Shown here one piece after another: positions 9,342 to 16,642 of a DNA stretch of 64,000 nt. The stretch lies in NCBI GenBank assembly GCA_023460795.1, contig JAEWPC010000020.1:62001-126000 (forward strand), read 5' to 3'. Within the stretch, counting starts at the first letter, position 1. Each line of letters begins with the position of its first letter. Made by a program: the position numbers and the translations under genes. This stretch comes from Bacillota bacterium (GTDB taxonomy: Bacteria; Bacillota; Bacilli; Paenibacillales; Paenibacillaceae). The notes under the pieces were generated by a model. It saw only the letters and a list, made by a program, of their open reading frames with translations, made no database searches and had not been told where the DNA came from.

Positions 9342-9773
9342 ATGTTAAAGGGCATTCCTCGCCTATTATCGCCTGAATTATTGAAGACGTTAATGGAGAT
9401 GGGGCACGGAGACGAGATCGTCTTGGCCGACGCGAACTTCCCGGCTGCCAGCCATGCGCAGCGGCTCGTGCGATGCGACGGTCACGGCATCCCGGAGCTG
9501 CTGGATGCGGTTCTGGAATTATTCCCGCTAGATCCGTACGTAGAGAAGCCGGTGGCGCTCATGCAAGTCGTGCCGGGGGATCCGGCGGAGACGCCGATTT
9601 GGGCAACGTACGAGGCGATCGTGCGGAAGCGGACCGAGCTTCAGGCTCCTTTCGAAGAAGTGGAACGCTTCGCCTTCTATGACCGCGCGAAGAAGGCGTA
9701 CGCGATCGTGGCGACGGGGGAACAAGCGTTGTACGCCAACGTTATCTTGAAAAAGGGCGTCATCGTCGGTTAA
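9342..9773 (+). CDS. fucU: L-fucose mutarotase / RbsD-FucU family protein
   Basis: A 143-residue protein with the FucU signature: LSPELLKTLMEMGHGDEIVLADANFPA near the N-terminus, with the catalytic-region His of MGHGDE, and the C-terminal RAKKAYAIVATGE. FucU interconverts the alpha and beta anomers of L-fucose (and some other sugars) in the cytoplasm; the related RbsD acts on ribose. The length matches the FucU branch (about 140). It is the third gene of the reductase-dehydrogenase set, 40 bases after the dehydrogenase, and a hairpin follows. Supplying the anomer used by the upstream C1 dehydrogenase is the likely role. The FucU rather than RbsD assignment rests on overall resemblance. Confidence 0.85.
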   Translation: MLKGIPRLLSPELLKTLMEMGHGDEIVLADANFPAASHAQRLVRCDGHGIPELLDAVLELFPLDPYVEKPVALMQVVPGDPAETPIWATYEAIVRKRTELQAPFEEVERFAFYDRAKKAYAIVATGEQALYANVILKKGVIVG

Positions 9774-9802
9774 ACGCCGATTTCCGACCTGCCGATAGAC
9801 CA

Positions 9803-9849
9803 TAAAATCCGACTTCTCTCCGCAAGACGGGGAGGGAGGCCGGATTTTA
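9803..9849 (+). terminator. Stem-loop terminator after fucU
   Basis: TAAAATCCG (9803-9811) pairs with CGGATTTTA (9841-9849), and CTCTCC pairs with GGAGGG inside the stem. The A-rich and T-rich outer stem resembles a bidirectional intrinsic terminator. It separates the deoxy-sugar genes from the sensor kinase gene that starts at 9886. Confidence 0.6.
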
Positions 9850-9885
9850 AGCATTGCATTCCTGCATGAGTGGGAGGTCATAACA

Positions 9886-11694
9886 TTGAAAGCGCTTTCC
9901 CGTTATTTTAGCGGGATTTCCATTAAGAATAAGCTCTTTTCTACGATTATTTTAATCATCATCCTATCGGTTTCAACTCTAGCCTTTTTCGCCAATCGGG
10001 TCTCGCAGAACGTCATCATCAAAAAAGCGATCAACGATTCATCGAGAGAATTGATTTTGATCGACAATAATTTGCAAACCCTCATTTCGACAGTAGAGGA
10101 TTATTCGAAAATTTTGGCAACCGACTATAGATTGCAGTCCGAATTGTACAAGGATCTGTTAGCGCATAACCGTGTTTCCGACCAAGGTACCGTAATGGGG
10201 TTGGACAATCTATCGATGAAAAAGACAATCTCCGAAGTGATTAGCAATATCGTGGAGCCGAATACGAATATAAAAGCCGCCAGTATTCTAACCGCCAGCC
10301 AGCAATGGGTCGATGTTGGAAGCGCGGACAGCGAGTATGCATCGGCAACGTTCGGGAATAGTCCCGCAAGCGATTCGCATTCCAATCAACCTTTCTGGTC
10401 AGGCTTGATGAAATTCAAATTTTATTACGAAGATAAAGACGATGTGTTTACCGTGTCCAAAACGGTCGTTCATAAGGATACCGGCAAAATTATCGGTTTG
10501 GTCGTCCTATATATAGAAGAATCGGTTATTTCATCTATCTACGAAAAGAAACCCAAATACAAGGAAGGCGAGTTTTACATTATCGATCGGAACGGGAAGA
10601 TCGTATCCAACCAAAACAAAGAGCTATTATATCAGGATTTCAGCAAGGCGACCTCGATCTCGATTCCGGATTCGCCGACGGGGGACGCCAGTTACATCAA
10701 GGACGTCAATGGACGAAAGATGCTCGTGTCCGTAAATGATTACGAGCCATTGCAATGGTCGATCATGAGCGTTGTTCCGCTTGACGAAATTACCATGGAG
10801 CGAAAGGAAATCAATAAATACATTCTGATGATCGGCATGACGTGCCTGCTGCTCGCGCTTATCCTTTCCTTCCTTCTGTCGCGTTCCATTACGAGGCCGA
10901 TCTTCCAGCTGTCCAAAACGATGAGACATGTGCGGAGCGGAATGCTTGACGTCAGAAGCCAATATCAATCCAAGGACGAAATCGGATATTTGAGCGACGG
11001 CTTCAACAATTTAATGGACCGCATTGAAGGGCTCATGGCTGAAAACATAGAGAAGCAGAGGACAAAATCGGAAGTTGAGTTTAAGCTGCTGCAATCCCAG
11101 GTTAAACCCCACTTTTTGTACAATACGGTAGAAACGATCATATCGCTTATCAAGCTGGATATGAGGAAGGAAGCCATGGCGGCAGCGAAATACATGGCTG
11201 ATTTTTATAATATTTCATTAAGTAAAGGCAACGATATTATCACGATAAGAGATGAGATCAAACTAACCGAAAGTTATCTGGAAATTCAACAATTGCGATA
11301 CGTCGAATATATGGAATATTCGATGGATATCGAAGATGAAATCTTACAATGCCTCATTCCGAAATTGACGCTGCAGCCCATCGTTGAAAATGCTATTTAC
11401 CATGGTTTAAAAAAGAAAACGGAAAAGGGATTGCTGCGTATTACCGGACAACGTTGCGGCAATGAGGTGGTTATCTCCATCTACGATAACGGCGTCGGGA
11501 TGGAAGAGTCGCAGATCAGGAGAATCATTGGATTCGAGAGCTCCAATGAAAGCTCAAGCTTTGGCGCTAAAAGCGTTCATCACCGAATTCAGATGCTTTA
11601 CGGGAACAAATACGGACTAAAGATCGAAAGCGTTCAAGGCTCTTATACCGAGGTTATGATCCGTCTGCCTTTAATGCACTCGCAGGTGGAATGA
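9886..11694 (+). CDS. YesM-type sensor histidine kinase
   Basis: A 602-residue membrane kinase. It has a first membrane helix at about residues 18-36, an extracytoplasmic Cache-like sensor domain to about 305, a second helix (YILMIGMTCLLLALILSFLLS), a HAMP linker, the His_kinase domain with H409 in QVKPHFLYNT, and a HATPase domain with N-box LQPIVENAIYHG and G-box DNGVGM. The TTG start is supported by GGGAGGT 8 bases upstream. One base separates it from the AraC-output response regulator, so the two form a YesM-YesN pair. Such pairs sense extracellular oligosaccharide or binding protein and activate the adjacent ABC transporter; here the targets would be the binding protein, two permeases and GH36 enzyme downstream. 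Confidence 0.93.
   Translation: MKALSRYFSGISIKNKLFSTIILIIILSVSTLAFFANRVSQNVIIKKAINDSSRELILIDNNLQTLISTVEDYSKILATDYRLQSELYKDLLAHNRVSDQGTVMGLDNLSMKKTISEVISNIVEPNTNIKAASILTASQQWVDVGSADSEYASATFGNSPASDSHSNQPFWSGLMKFKFYYEDKDDVFTVSKTVVHKDTGKIIGLVVLYIEESVISSIYEKKPKYKEGEFYIIDRNGKIVSNQNKELLYQDFSKATSISIPDSPTGDASYIKDVNGRKMLVSVNDYEPLQWSIMSVVPLDEITMERKEINKYILMIGMTCLLLALILSFLLSRSITRPIFQLSKTMRHVRSGMLDVRSQYQSKDEIGYLSDGFNNLMDRIEGLMAENIEKQRTKSEVEFKLLQSQVKPHFLYNTVETIISLIKLDMRKEAMAAAKYMADFYNISLSKGNDIITIRDEIKLTESYLEIQQLRYVEYMEYSMDIEDEILQCLIPKLTLQPIVENAIYHGLKKKTEKGLLRITGQRCGNEVVISIYDNGVGMEESQIRRIIGFESSNESSSFGAKSVHHRIQMLYGNKYGLKIESVQGSYTEVMIRLPLMHSQVE
9887..9900 (+). promoter_or_regulatory. Candidate cre (CcpA) site overlapping the kinase start codon
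   Basis: TGAAAGCGCTTTCC matches the cre consensus TGWNANCGNTNWCA at 13 of 14 positions and contains the palindrome GAAAGCGCTTTC. It begins on the second base of the TTG start codon of the sensor kinase. A CcpA complex here would block entry into the kinase-regulator-transporter operon when preferred sugars are present. CcpA binding itself is inferred. Confidence 0.55.
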
Positions 11695-11695
11695 C

Positions 11696-13303
11696 ATGTA
11701 TAAAGTATTGATTGTGGACGATGAGTATTATTTCAGACAAGCTTTAAGGATTACGTTGCCATGGGAGGAGCTGGGCTTTCGGATCGCGGGCGAAGCTAAG
11801 AATGGAGAAGAAGCGCTAGCTCTATTGACCGAAATTGAACCAGACATCGTCTTGGTGGATATTAATATGCCGAAGATGGACGGTATGGATTTCATTCAGA
11901 ATGCCATTCGAAACGAGCTGGATACCAAATTTATCGTATTGACCGGCCACAGCGAATTTTCATACGCCAAACAAGCCGTACAACTCGGAGTGTTTAAGTA
12001 TGTGCTGAAACCGATCGATGAAGTAGAGTTGCAAGATGCGTTGCTGGAACTGAAACAGCTCATTCAGAAGGAGAGATCCGCAAGACTGGAGTTGAACAAG
12101 TTAAAATCGCAGGCACAAGAAGATATACCCTTTTTAAAGGAACGATTGTTAAACGATTGGTTGCAAGGTTATAACGTCAAGTATCCCGCCTATCGCTCTG
12201 AGAGGTTGCAAGATTTAGGCATCCAGTTGAATGCGTCTAACTACCTTGTCGTTGTCATCGATATTGAATCCATCAAAATGATGGATTCCGTAGAGGAAAA
12301 GCTGAGCTGTAAATCCATTATCCAACAATTAGCCCGGGAGAATATGGCGGCCGACTTTGAGCTTATCACCTGTTTCGATACGAACGATCGGTTCGTGATA
12401 ATTATGGGCGTTCGAGCAGGATTTAACGACGAAGTGGAACGGCTTTGCGAAGCGATTCGACAAGACATCCAGACGGAAATGGCTTGTACCGTAACTATCG
12501 GAGTGGGCAATGAGCATGGCGGCTTCGAGTCGATTAGCGAGTCCTACAAAGAAGCCATCCATGCCCTGAAACATCGATTTATTATGGGGGACAATAAGGT
12601 TATTCTTCATTCCATGATCTCCGAGTCGGGGAAGACGGCCAGTCTATTTTCCTTGGCGAGGAGAAGTCATCTCTTGAAGTGTCTGCGGGGCGGGAATCCA
12701 CGCGAGACGGAAGCATGGATCGAGGGTTTTTTCCAAGAGGCAATAACCAAAAAAGCATCGATGGAAATGTTTTATATCTCCGGTCTCGAAATGGTATCTA
12801 CTTGTATGGAGTTTTTAGACGAGATGTCGCAAAGCTTTGATCGAATCTTTCAGGATACGGCCAGGCTCGATTTCTATACTCAATTTCAGAATATGGATTC
12901 CTATAGCCAACTGGAGAGTTGGATTCGTGGCTTCATCATGAAAGTGATGGACTATGCGCATGACAAGAAACACACCAAGGCGATCAAAGTGGCGGAACAG
13001 GTAAAGTCGTATATACAAGACCATTACGGTGAAGAGGAGCTGCGGATCGAGGATATCGCGAAGAACGTGCACATGAGCTACACTCATCTCTGTTATCTCT
13101 TCAAAAGGGAAACCTCGGTCACCATCAACGACTATTTGACCGAGCTACGCATTGCCAAGGCGAAGGAATTGTTCGACCAAGGCATTCAGGTCGTTCAATA
13201 CGTTGCAAGTCAGGTCGGATACGCGGACGCCAATTACTTCGGCAAGTGCTTTAAAAAGTATATCGGGGTCTCTCCCAGCGCTTATATTAAAAATATCGAA
13301 TAG
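11696..13303 (+). CDS. YesN-type response regulator with AraC DNA-binding domain
   Basis: A 535-residue regulator. The receiver domain has acidic pocket D8/D9, phospho-acceptor D55 in VLVDINMPKMDG, and the conserved lysine of YVLKPID. A roughly 300-residue middle region of the usual YesN length follows, then two helix-turn-helix motifs at the C-terminus (IAKNVHMSYTHLCYLFKRET and ASQVGYADANYFGKCFKKY, ending GVSPSAYIKN). It is expected to be phosphorylated by the kinase one base upstream and to activate the transporter genes that start at 13448. An inverted repeat and a cre-like site lie between this gene and the binding-protein gene. Confidence 0.93.
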   Translation: MYKVLIVDDEYYFRQALRITLPWEELGFRIAGEAKNGEEALALLTEIEPDIVLVDINMPKMDGMDFIQNAIRNELDTKFIVLTGHSEFSYAKQAVQLGVFKYVLKPIDEVELQDALLELKQLIQKERSARLELNKLKSQAQEDIPFLKERLLNDWLQGYNVKYPAYRSERLQDLGIQLNASNYLVVVIDIESIKMMDSVEEKLSCKSIIQQLARENMAADFELITCFDTNDRFVIIMGVRAGFNDEVERLCEAIRQDIQTEMACTVTIGVGNEHGGFESISESYKEAIHALKHRFIMGDNKVILHSMISESGKTASLFSLARRSHLLKCLRGGNPRETEAWIEGFFQEAITKKASMEMFYISGLEMVSTCMEFLDEMSQSFDRIFQDTARLDFYTQFQNMDSYSQLESWIRGFIMKVMDYAHDKKHTKAIKVAEQVKSYIQDHYGEEELRIEDIAKNVHMSYTHLCYLFKRETSVTINDYLTELRIAKAKELFDQGIQVVQYVASQVGYADANYFGKCFKKYIGVSPSAYIKNIE

Positions 13304-13309
13304 CCTGCG

Positions 13310-13347
13310 ACAGACAATATTCCTTCCTCGCCGAGAATATTCTCTGT
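13310..13347 (+). promoter_or_regulatory. Inverted repeat between regulator and binding-protein gene
   Basis: ACAGACAATATTC (13310-13322) and GAATATTCTCTGT (13335-13347) pair at 12 of 13 positions around a 12-base loop. No T-run follows, so it is not a standard terminator. It could be a DNA operator for the AraC-type regulator just upstream or an RNA processing hairpin. Confidence 0.45.
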
Positions 13348-13384
13348 AATCGGATCATGAAAGCCTATACGATAGGTTCAAGGT

Positions 13385-13398
13385 TGATTGCGCTTTCA
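13385..13398 (+). promoter_or_regulatory. Candidate cre (CcpA) site upstream of the binding-protein gene
   Basis: TGATTGCGCTTTCA matches TGWNANCGNTNWCA at 13 of 14 positions and ends 49 bases before the GTG start of the sugar-binding lipoprotein. It could mediate catabolite repression of the transporter portion of the operon. Confidence 0.5.
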
Positions 13399-13447
13399 AA
13401 GCCGGAATCTTCCACCATATCGGTACTTAGATCAAGGAGGTCTCAAG

Positions 13448-14812
13448 GTGAAACAGAAAGCAAAAGTACTAGGAATCGCATCGCTGGGAGCCGCAATGCT
13501 CCTAAGCGTGGCGGCATGCGGGTCGAACAACAACGACAATCAGGCAAGCGGCAATGCGGCAAGCCCGACGGTGCAAAACAGCAACAATGAAAGCGGTAAC
13601 AAAGCAAGCGGAGAGAAAGTCAAACTCAGAGTCGTAACGATTACGACGGACGAGAACCGCAACAACATCATGGAGCAATACATCAAACCGAACATTGCTC
13701 AGGCGCTTCCGAACGTGGAAGTGGAATTCGAGCCTGGCGGCGGCGGGGAGGATATGGCGAATAAGCTGAAGACGTATAATGCATCCGGCGACATGCCGGA
13801 CGTATTCTGGGATGACGCTGGATTCTTCATTCCGTTGAAGAATACCGGCAGCATTATGGACTTAACCCCTTATATCACCAAGGATGGATTTTTGGACAAG
13901 TACGACGTGCCCGGCGCGTTAAAGCATATCGACGGCAAGATCTACAGCTTGTCTTCCGGCTCCGACACGTATTTTACGCCCGTCATTTTCTATCATAAAG
14001 ATATGTTCGAGAAAGCGGGGGTACAAGTTCCGACGACGTTCGACCAATTGCTTGAAGCAGCGAAGAAATTGAACGATAACGATATGGTACCGGCGGTTAC
14101 TCCGGGCAAGGGAGGCTGGGGGCCGCAACTGTTCCTGCTGCAACAAATGATTCAAATCGGCGATCCGCAAGCGATGGAGGATCTCGTGACTAATAAGGCG
14201 GACTTTACCAACCCATCCGTCATAGAAGGCGCATCCCGTATTGAGCAATTGGTCAAGGCAGGCTTCTTCCCTAAAGGCATTGCCAATCTTGACTACGGTC
14301 CGGCCATGGAGATGTTTACGTCGAAGAAGGCCGCCATGCTGCTGATGTTCACCTGGGAACTGCCGAATCTGGCCAAAGACGATACGGTTGACTTCTTCCC
14401 GTTCCCTAGCGCAAGCGATAAATACGATCCCACTAAATTCGTGCAGTATTGGGGCTCTCCTCTGAACGGCTATGCCGTCAATGCCAAGACCGAGCATCCG
14501 GAGGAAGCGGTCCAGTTAGCCGAGTTTTTGGCGACGATGGATGCCAAGTACTTCGAATCCAAAGGTGCACCCGTGTCGTTGAATACGGGCGATACGGCTC
14601 CGGAACCGGGTCCATTGATGAAAAAATTCGTCGACTGGTACAATCCTATTCCTACTAAGATTCCGTCTCTCGCGCTAAACTCATTGGATGCGAAGGTATC
14701 GGCAGAGCTTGGCTCGCAGGGGGCAAGTTTATTGACGGGCGAATACACCGCCGATCAATTTGCCAAAGCGATGCAAAATGTTTGGAGCCAAAATACGTGG
14801 TTTAAACAGTAA
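13448..14812 (+). CDS. Sugar-binding lipoprotein of CUT1 ABC transporter
   Basis: A 454-residue lipoprotein. The GTG start is set by AAGGAGG at 13434-13440. A lysine-rich signal peptide leads to lipobox SVAAC with C24, followed by an Asn/Ser/Gly linker. The mature part has family features such as KLKTYNASGDMPDVFWDD, FYHKDMFEKAGVQVPTTFDQL and HPEEAVQLAEFLATMDAKYFESKG. It would be anchored outside the membrane and deliver oligosaccharide to the permeases encoded at 14901 and 15799. Downstream GH36 suggests alpha-galactosides as ligand. A perfect cre-consensus sequence lies inside the linker-coding region (13588-13601). No ATPase gene is in the operon; a shared MsmX-type ATPase is usual for such systems. 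Confidence 0.92.
   Translation: MKQKAKVLGIASLGAAMLLSVAACGSNNNDNQASGNAASPTVQNSNNESGNKASGEKVKLRVVTITTDENRNNIMEQYIKPNIAQALPNVEVEFEPGGGGEDMANKLKTYNASGDMPDVFWDDAGFFIPLKNTGSIMDLTPYITKDGFLDKYDVPGALKHIDGKIYSLSSGSDTYFTPVIFYHKDMFEKAGVQVPTTFDQLLEAAKKLNDNDMVPAVTPGKGGWGPQLFLLQQMIQIGDPQAMEDLVTNKADFTNPSVIEGASRIEQLVKAGFFPKGIANLDYGPAMEMFTSKKAAMLLMFTWELPNLAKDDTVDFFPFPSASDKYDPTKFVQYWGSPLNGYAVNAKTEHPEEAVQLAEFLATMDAKYFESKGAPVSLNTGDTAPEPGPLMKKFVDWYNPIPTKIPSLALNSLDAKVSAELGSQGASLLTGEYTADQFAKAMQNVWSQNTWFKQ
13588..13601 (+). promoter_or_regulatory. Intragenic perfect cre consensus
   Basis: TGAAAGCGGTAACA fits TGWNANCGNTNWCA at all 14 positions. It lies 141 bases inside the binding-protein gene, in the low-complexity linker. 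Intragenic cre sites can act as transcription roadblocks, but a single match in 64 kb is also possible by chance. Confidence 0.4.
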
Positions 14813-14839
14813 AAGACTTATCGATATGCGAGTAAGATC

Positions 14840-14872
14840 GTGCTCCTTCGGAACCTAAAGCCGGAGGAGTAC
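14840..14872 (+). other. Intercistronic stem-loop between binding protein and permease
   Basis: GTGCTCCTTCGG (14840-14851) pairs with CCGGAGGAGTAC (14861-14872) through 12 pairs, two of them G-U, with a 9-base loop and no U-tract. Its position after the binding-protein gene suits a 3' mRNA stabiliser or partial attenuator that keeps permease levels lower than binding-protein levels. Confidence 0.6.
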
Positions 14873-14900
14873 GAAAAATAAGCAGATGGTGGAGAGAATC

Positions 14901-15785
14901 ATGAACAAGTATTTCAGCACTAAATCTTCGATTTTCGTGTTCGCTGCGCCTGCTTTGCTGCTATTCTCCGTATTTTGCGTCTATCCGCTATTCCCGGAAA
15001 TATGGATGAGTTTGCATAATCACGACGGTTTTAGAGATCTTGGATTCGTCGGCTGGGACAACTACAGGGAGATCCTGCATTCCTCTTCCTTTTGGCTTGC
15101 TCATAAGAATACGTACCTTATCGTAGGGATATCCGTGCTAATAGGGTTGCCTCTCTCCTTGATGTTGGCACTGTTCATGGACGTTCAAACTCCGAGGTTT
15201 CGGAGAATATTCAAATCGACCGCCATGTTCCCGGCCATATTGTCCGTTACGGTCGTCGCGGAGATTTGGGTTTCCTTTTATGATCCGAACTGGGGACTCT
15301 TCAATTCCATTCTGGAATCCATCGGTCTGGAATCCTGGACCCACTCCTGGTTAACGGAGCGTAAAACGGTGATGCTCAGTATCGGACTGACCTTCTTATG
15401 GCAATATATCGGGTTGAACGCCATGTTATTCTATGCAGGAATTAAAACCATTCCCAAAAACTATTACGAGGCGGCGCTGATCGACGGCGCCAACTTCTTT
15501 CAAGTATGCGTTCGAATCACGATACCCTTGCTGCAGGAAATTATCAAATACGTGCTGATTTTGTCCACGTTAGGTTCCATGGCCTTTTATGCGCATGTTC
15601 GGGTCATGACGGCCGGCGGTCCCGGCGATATGTCCAGAACGGTCGTCTATCAAATGTATTACACGGCTTTCGAAACGTCTGAATTCGGCAAAGGAACGGC
15701 TATTGCGGTTATCTTTATCCTGGAATGCCTCTTGATCTCCTTTCTCATTCAGCGATTCGTTGCAAGAGAAAAATTAGAGTTCTAA
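14901..15785 (+). CDS. CUT1 sugar ABC transporter permease (MalF/UgpA-like)
   Basis: A 294-residue inner-membrane permease with six predicted helices, the first being FVFAAPALLLFSVFCVYPL. The cytoplasmic EAA loop reads YYEAALIDGANFFQVCVRITIP, the site that contacts the ATPase. I choose ATG 14901, preceded by GGTGGAGAG, over ATG 14886, which lacks a ribosome site. It pairs with the permease at 15799 and the lipoprotein at 13448. Two permeases plus a shared ATPase form the complete importer. Confidence 0.92.
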   Translation: MNKYFSTKSSIFVFAAPALLLFSVFCVYPLFPEIWMSLHNHDGFRDLGFVGWDNYREILHSSSFWLAHKNTYLIVGISVLIGLPLSLMLALFMDVQTPRFRRIFKSTAMFPAILSVTVVAEIWVSFYDPNWGLFNSILESIGLESWTHSWLTERKTVMLSIGLTFLWQYIGLNAMLFYAGIKTIPKNYYEAALIDGANFFQVCVRITIPLLQEIIKYVLILSTLGSMAFYAHVRVMTAGGPGDMSRTVVYQMYYTAFETSEFGKGTAIAVIFILECLLISFLIQRFVAREKLEF

Positions 15786-15798
15786 GGGGGGGATAGTT

Positions 15799-16611
15799 GT
15801 GAAAATCGCGATCCGCATCTTTTGGATAGTCGTAAGCTGCACCTTTATGTTTCCTTTTTATTGGATGCTCACCACGTCGTTTAAGACAAAGGATGAAGCA
15901 TATAACAATCCGTACGGTATCCCTCAGACTTGGGATTGGCACAATTTTAGCGATGCGCTGTCGCAATATCATTTTTATACCTATCTTCAGAATAGTTTGA
16001 TATATACCGTCGGTACGATTGTCGTTACTTTGGCGTCAGGCAGCATGCTGGCTTACTGCCTAAGCCGAATGCAATGGAGATTCAGTTCCGCGGCGCTTTT
16101 TTATGTATCCTTGGGTTTGATCGTGCCTATTGAAGTCGTGATCATTCCGCTATTCCAATTGGTGAAGCTGTTTCACATCAAAGACAGCTATTTAGGGCTT
16201 ATCTTGCCGTATTCCGGATTCTCCATCGCTTCCTGCGTGCTTATGCTATACGCATTTCTTCGTTCGTTGCCTAAAGAGGTGGAAGAAGCAGCCTGTATCG
16301 ATGGGGCGAACGTGTATCAAACTTTCCGGAAGGTCATCCTCCCCATCGTAATGCCTGCGTTGGTGACGCAATGCGTTCTGGTCTTCATGCGTATATGGAA
16401 CGAGTTTCCTCTCGCGTTCGTCCTTGCCTCCAGAGATCAATTCCGTCCGCTGACCGTAGGGTTGCTTAATTTCTTCGTTAGCGTCGGCGTTTCGGACTGG
16501 GGGCTGATCGGAGCATCCATGCTGTTAACGAGTTTGCCAACGATCATTGTCTATTTGATCGGTAATGAAAAGATTGAGAACGCGCTAACGGCAGGCGCTA
16601 TTCTGAAGTAA
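15799..16611 (+). CDS. CUT1 sugar ABC transporter permease (MalG/UgpE-like)
   Basis: A 270-residue permease starting at GTG behind AAGGGGGGG. Helices include FWIVVSCTFMFPFYWMLTTS at the N-terminus. The EAA loop is EVEEAACIDGANVYQTFRKV, and the C-terminus ends ALTAGAILK, the common 'TAGA(V/I)K' end of this family. It is the second half of the channel encoded at 14901. The alpha-galactosidase gene starts 31 bases after it, so import and cleavage of the same substrate are co-transcribed. Confidence 0.92.
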   Translation: MKIAIRIFWIVVSCTFMFPFYWMLTTSFKTKDEAYNNPYGIPQTWDWHNFSDALSQYHFYTYLQNSLIYTVGTIVVTLASGSMLAYCLSRMQWRFSSAALFYVSLGLIVPIEVVIIPLFQLVKLFHIKDSYLGLILPYSGFSIASCVLMLYAFLRSLPKEVEEAACIDGANVYQTFRKVILPIVMPALVTQCVLVFMRIWNEFPLAFVLASRDQFRPLTVGLLNFFVSVGVSDWGLIGASMLLTSLPTIIVYLIGNEKIENALTAGAILK

Positions 16612-16642
16612 AGATCTCGGCGTTATTCGGGAGTGTATAGGA

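Noticed and set aside
9803..9849. Riboswitch-like structure before the sensor kinase
   Set aside because: A single A/T-capped stem between operons is explained by termination; no multi-stem conserved core is visible.
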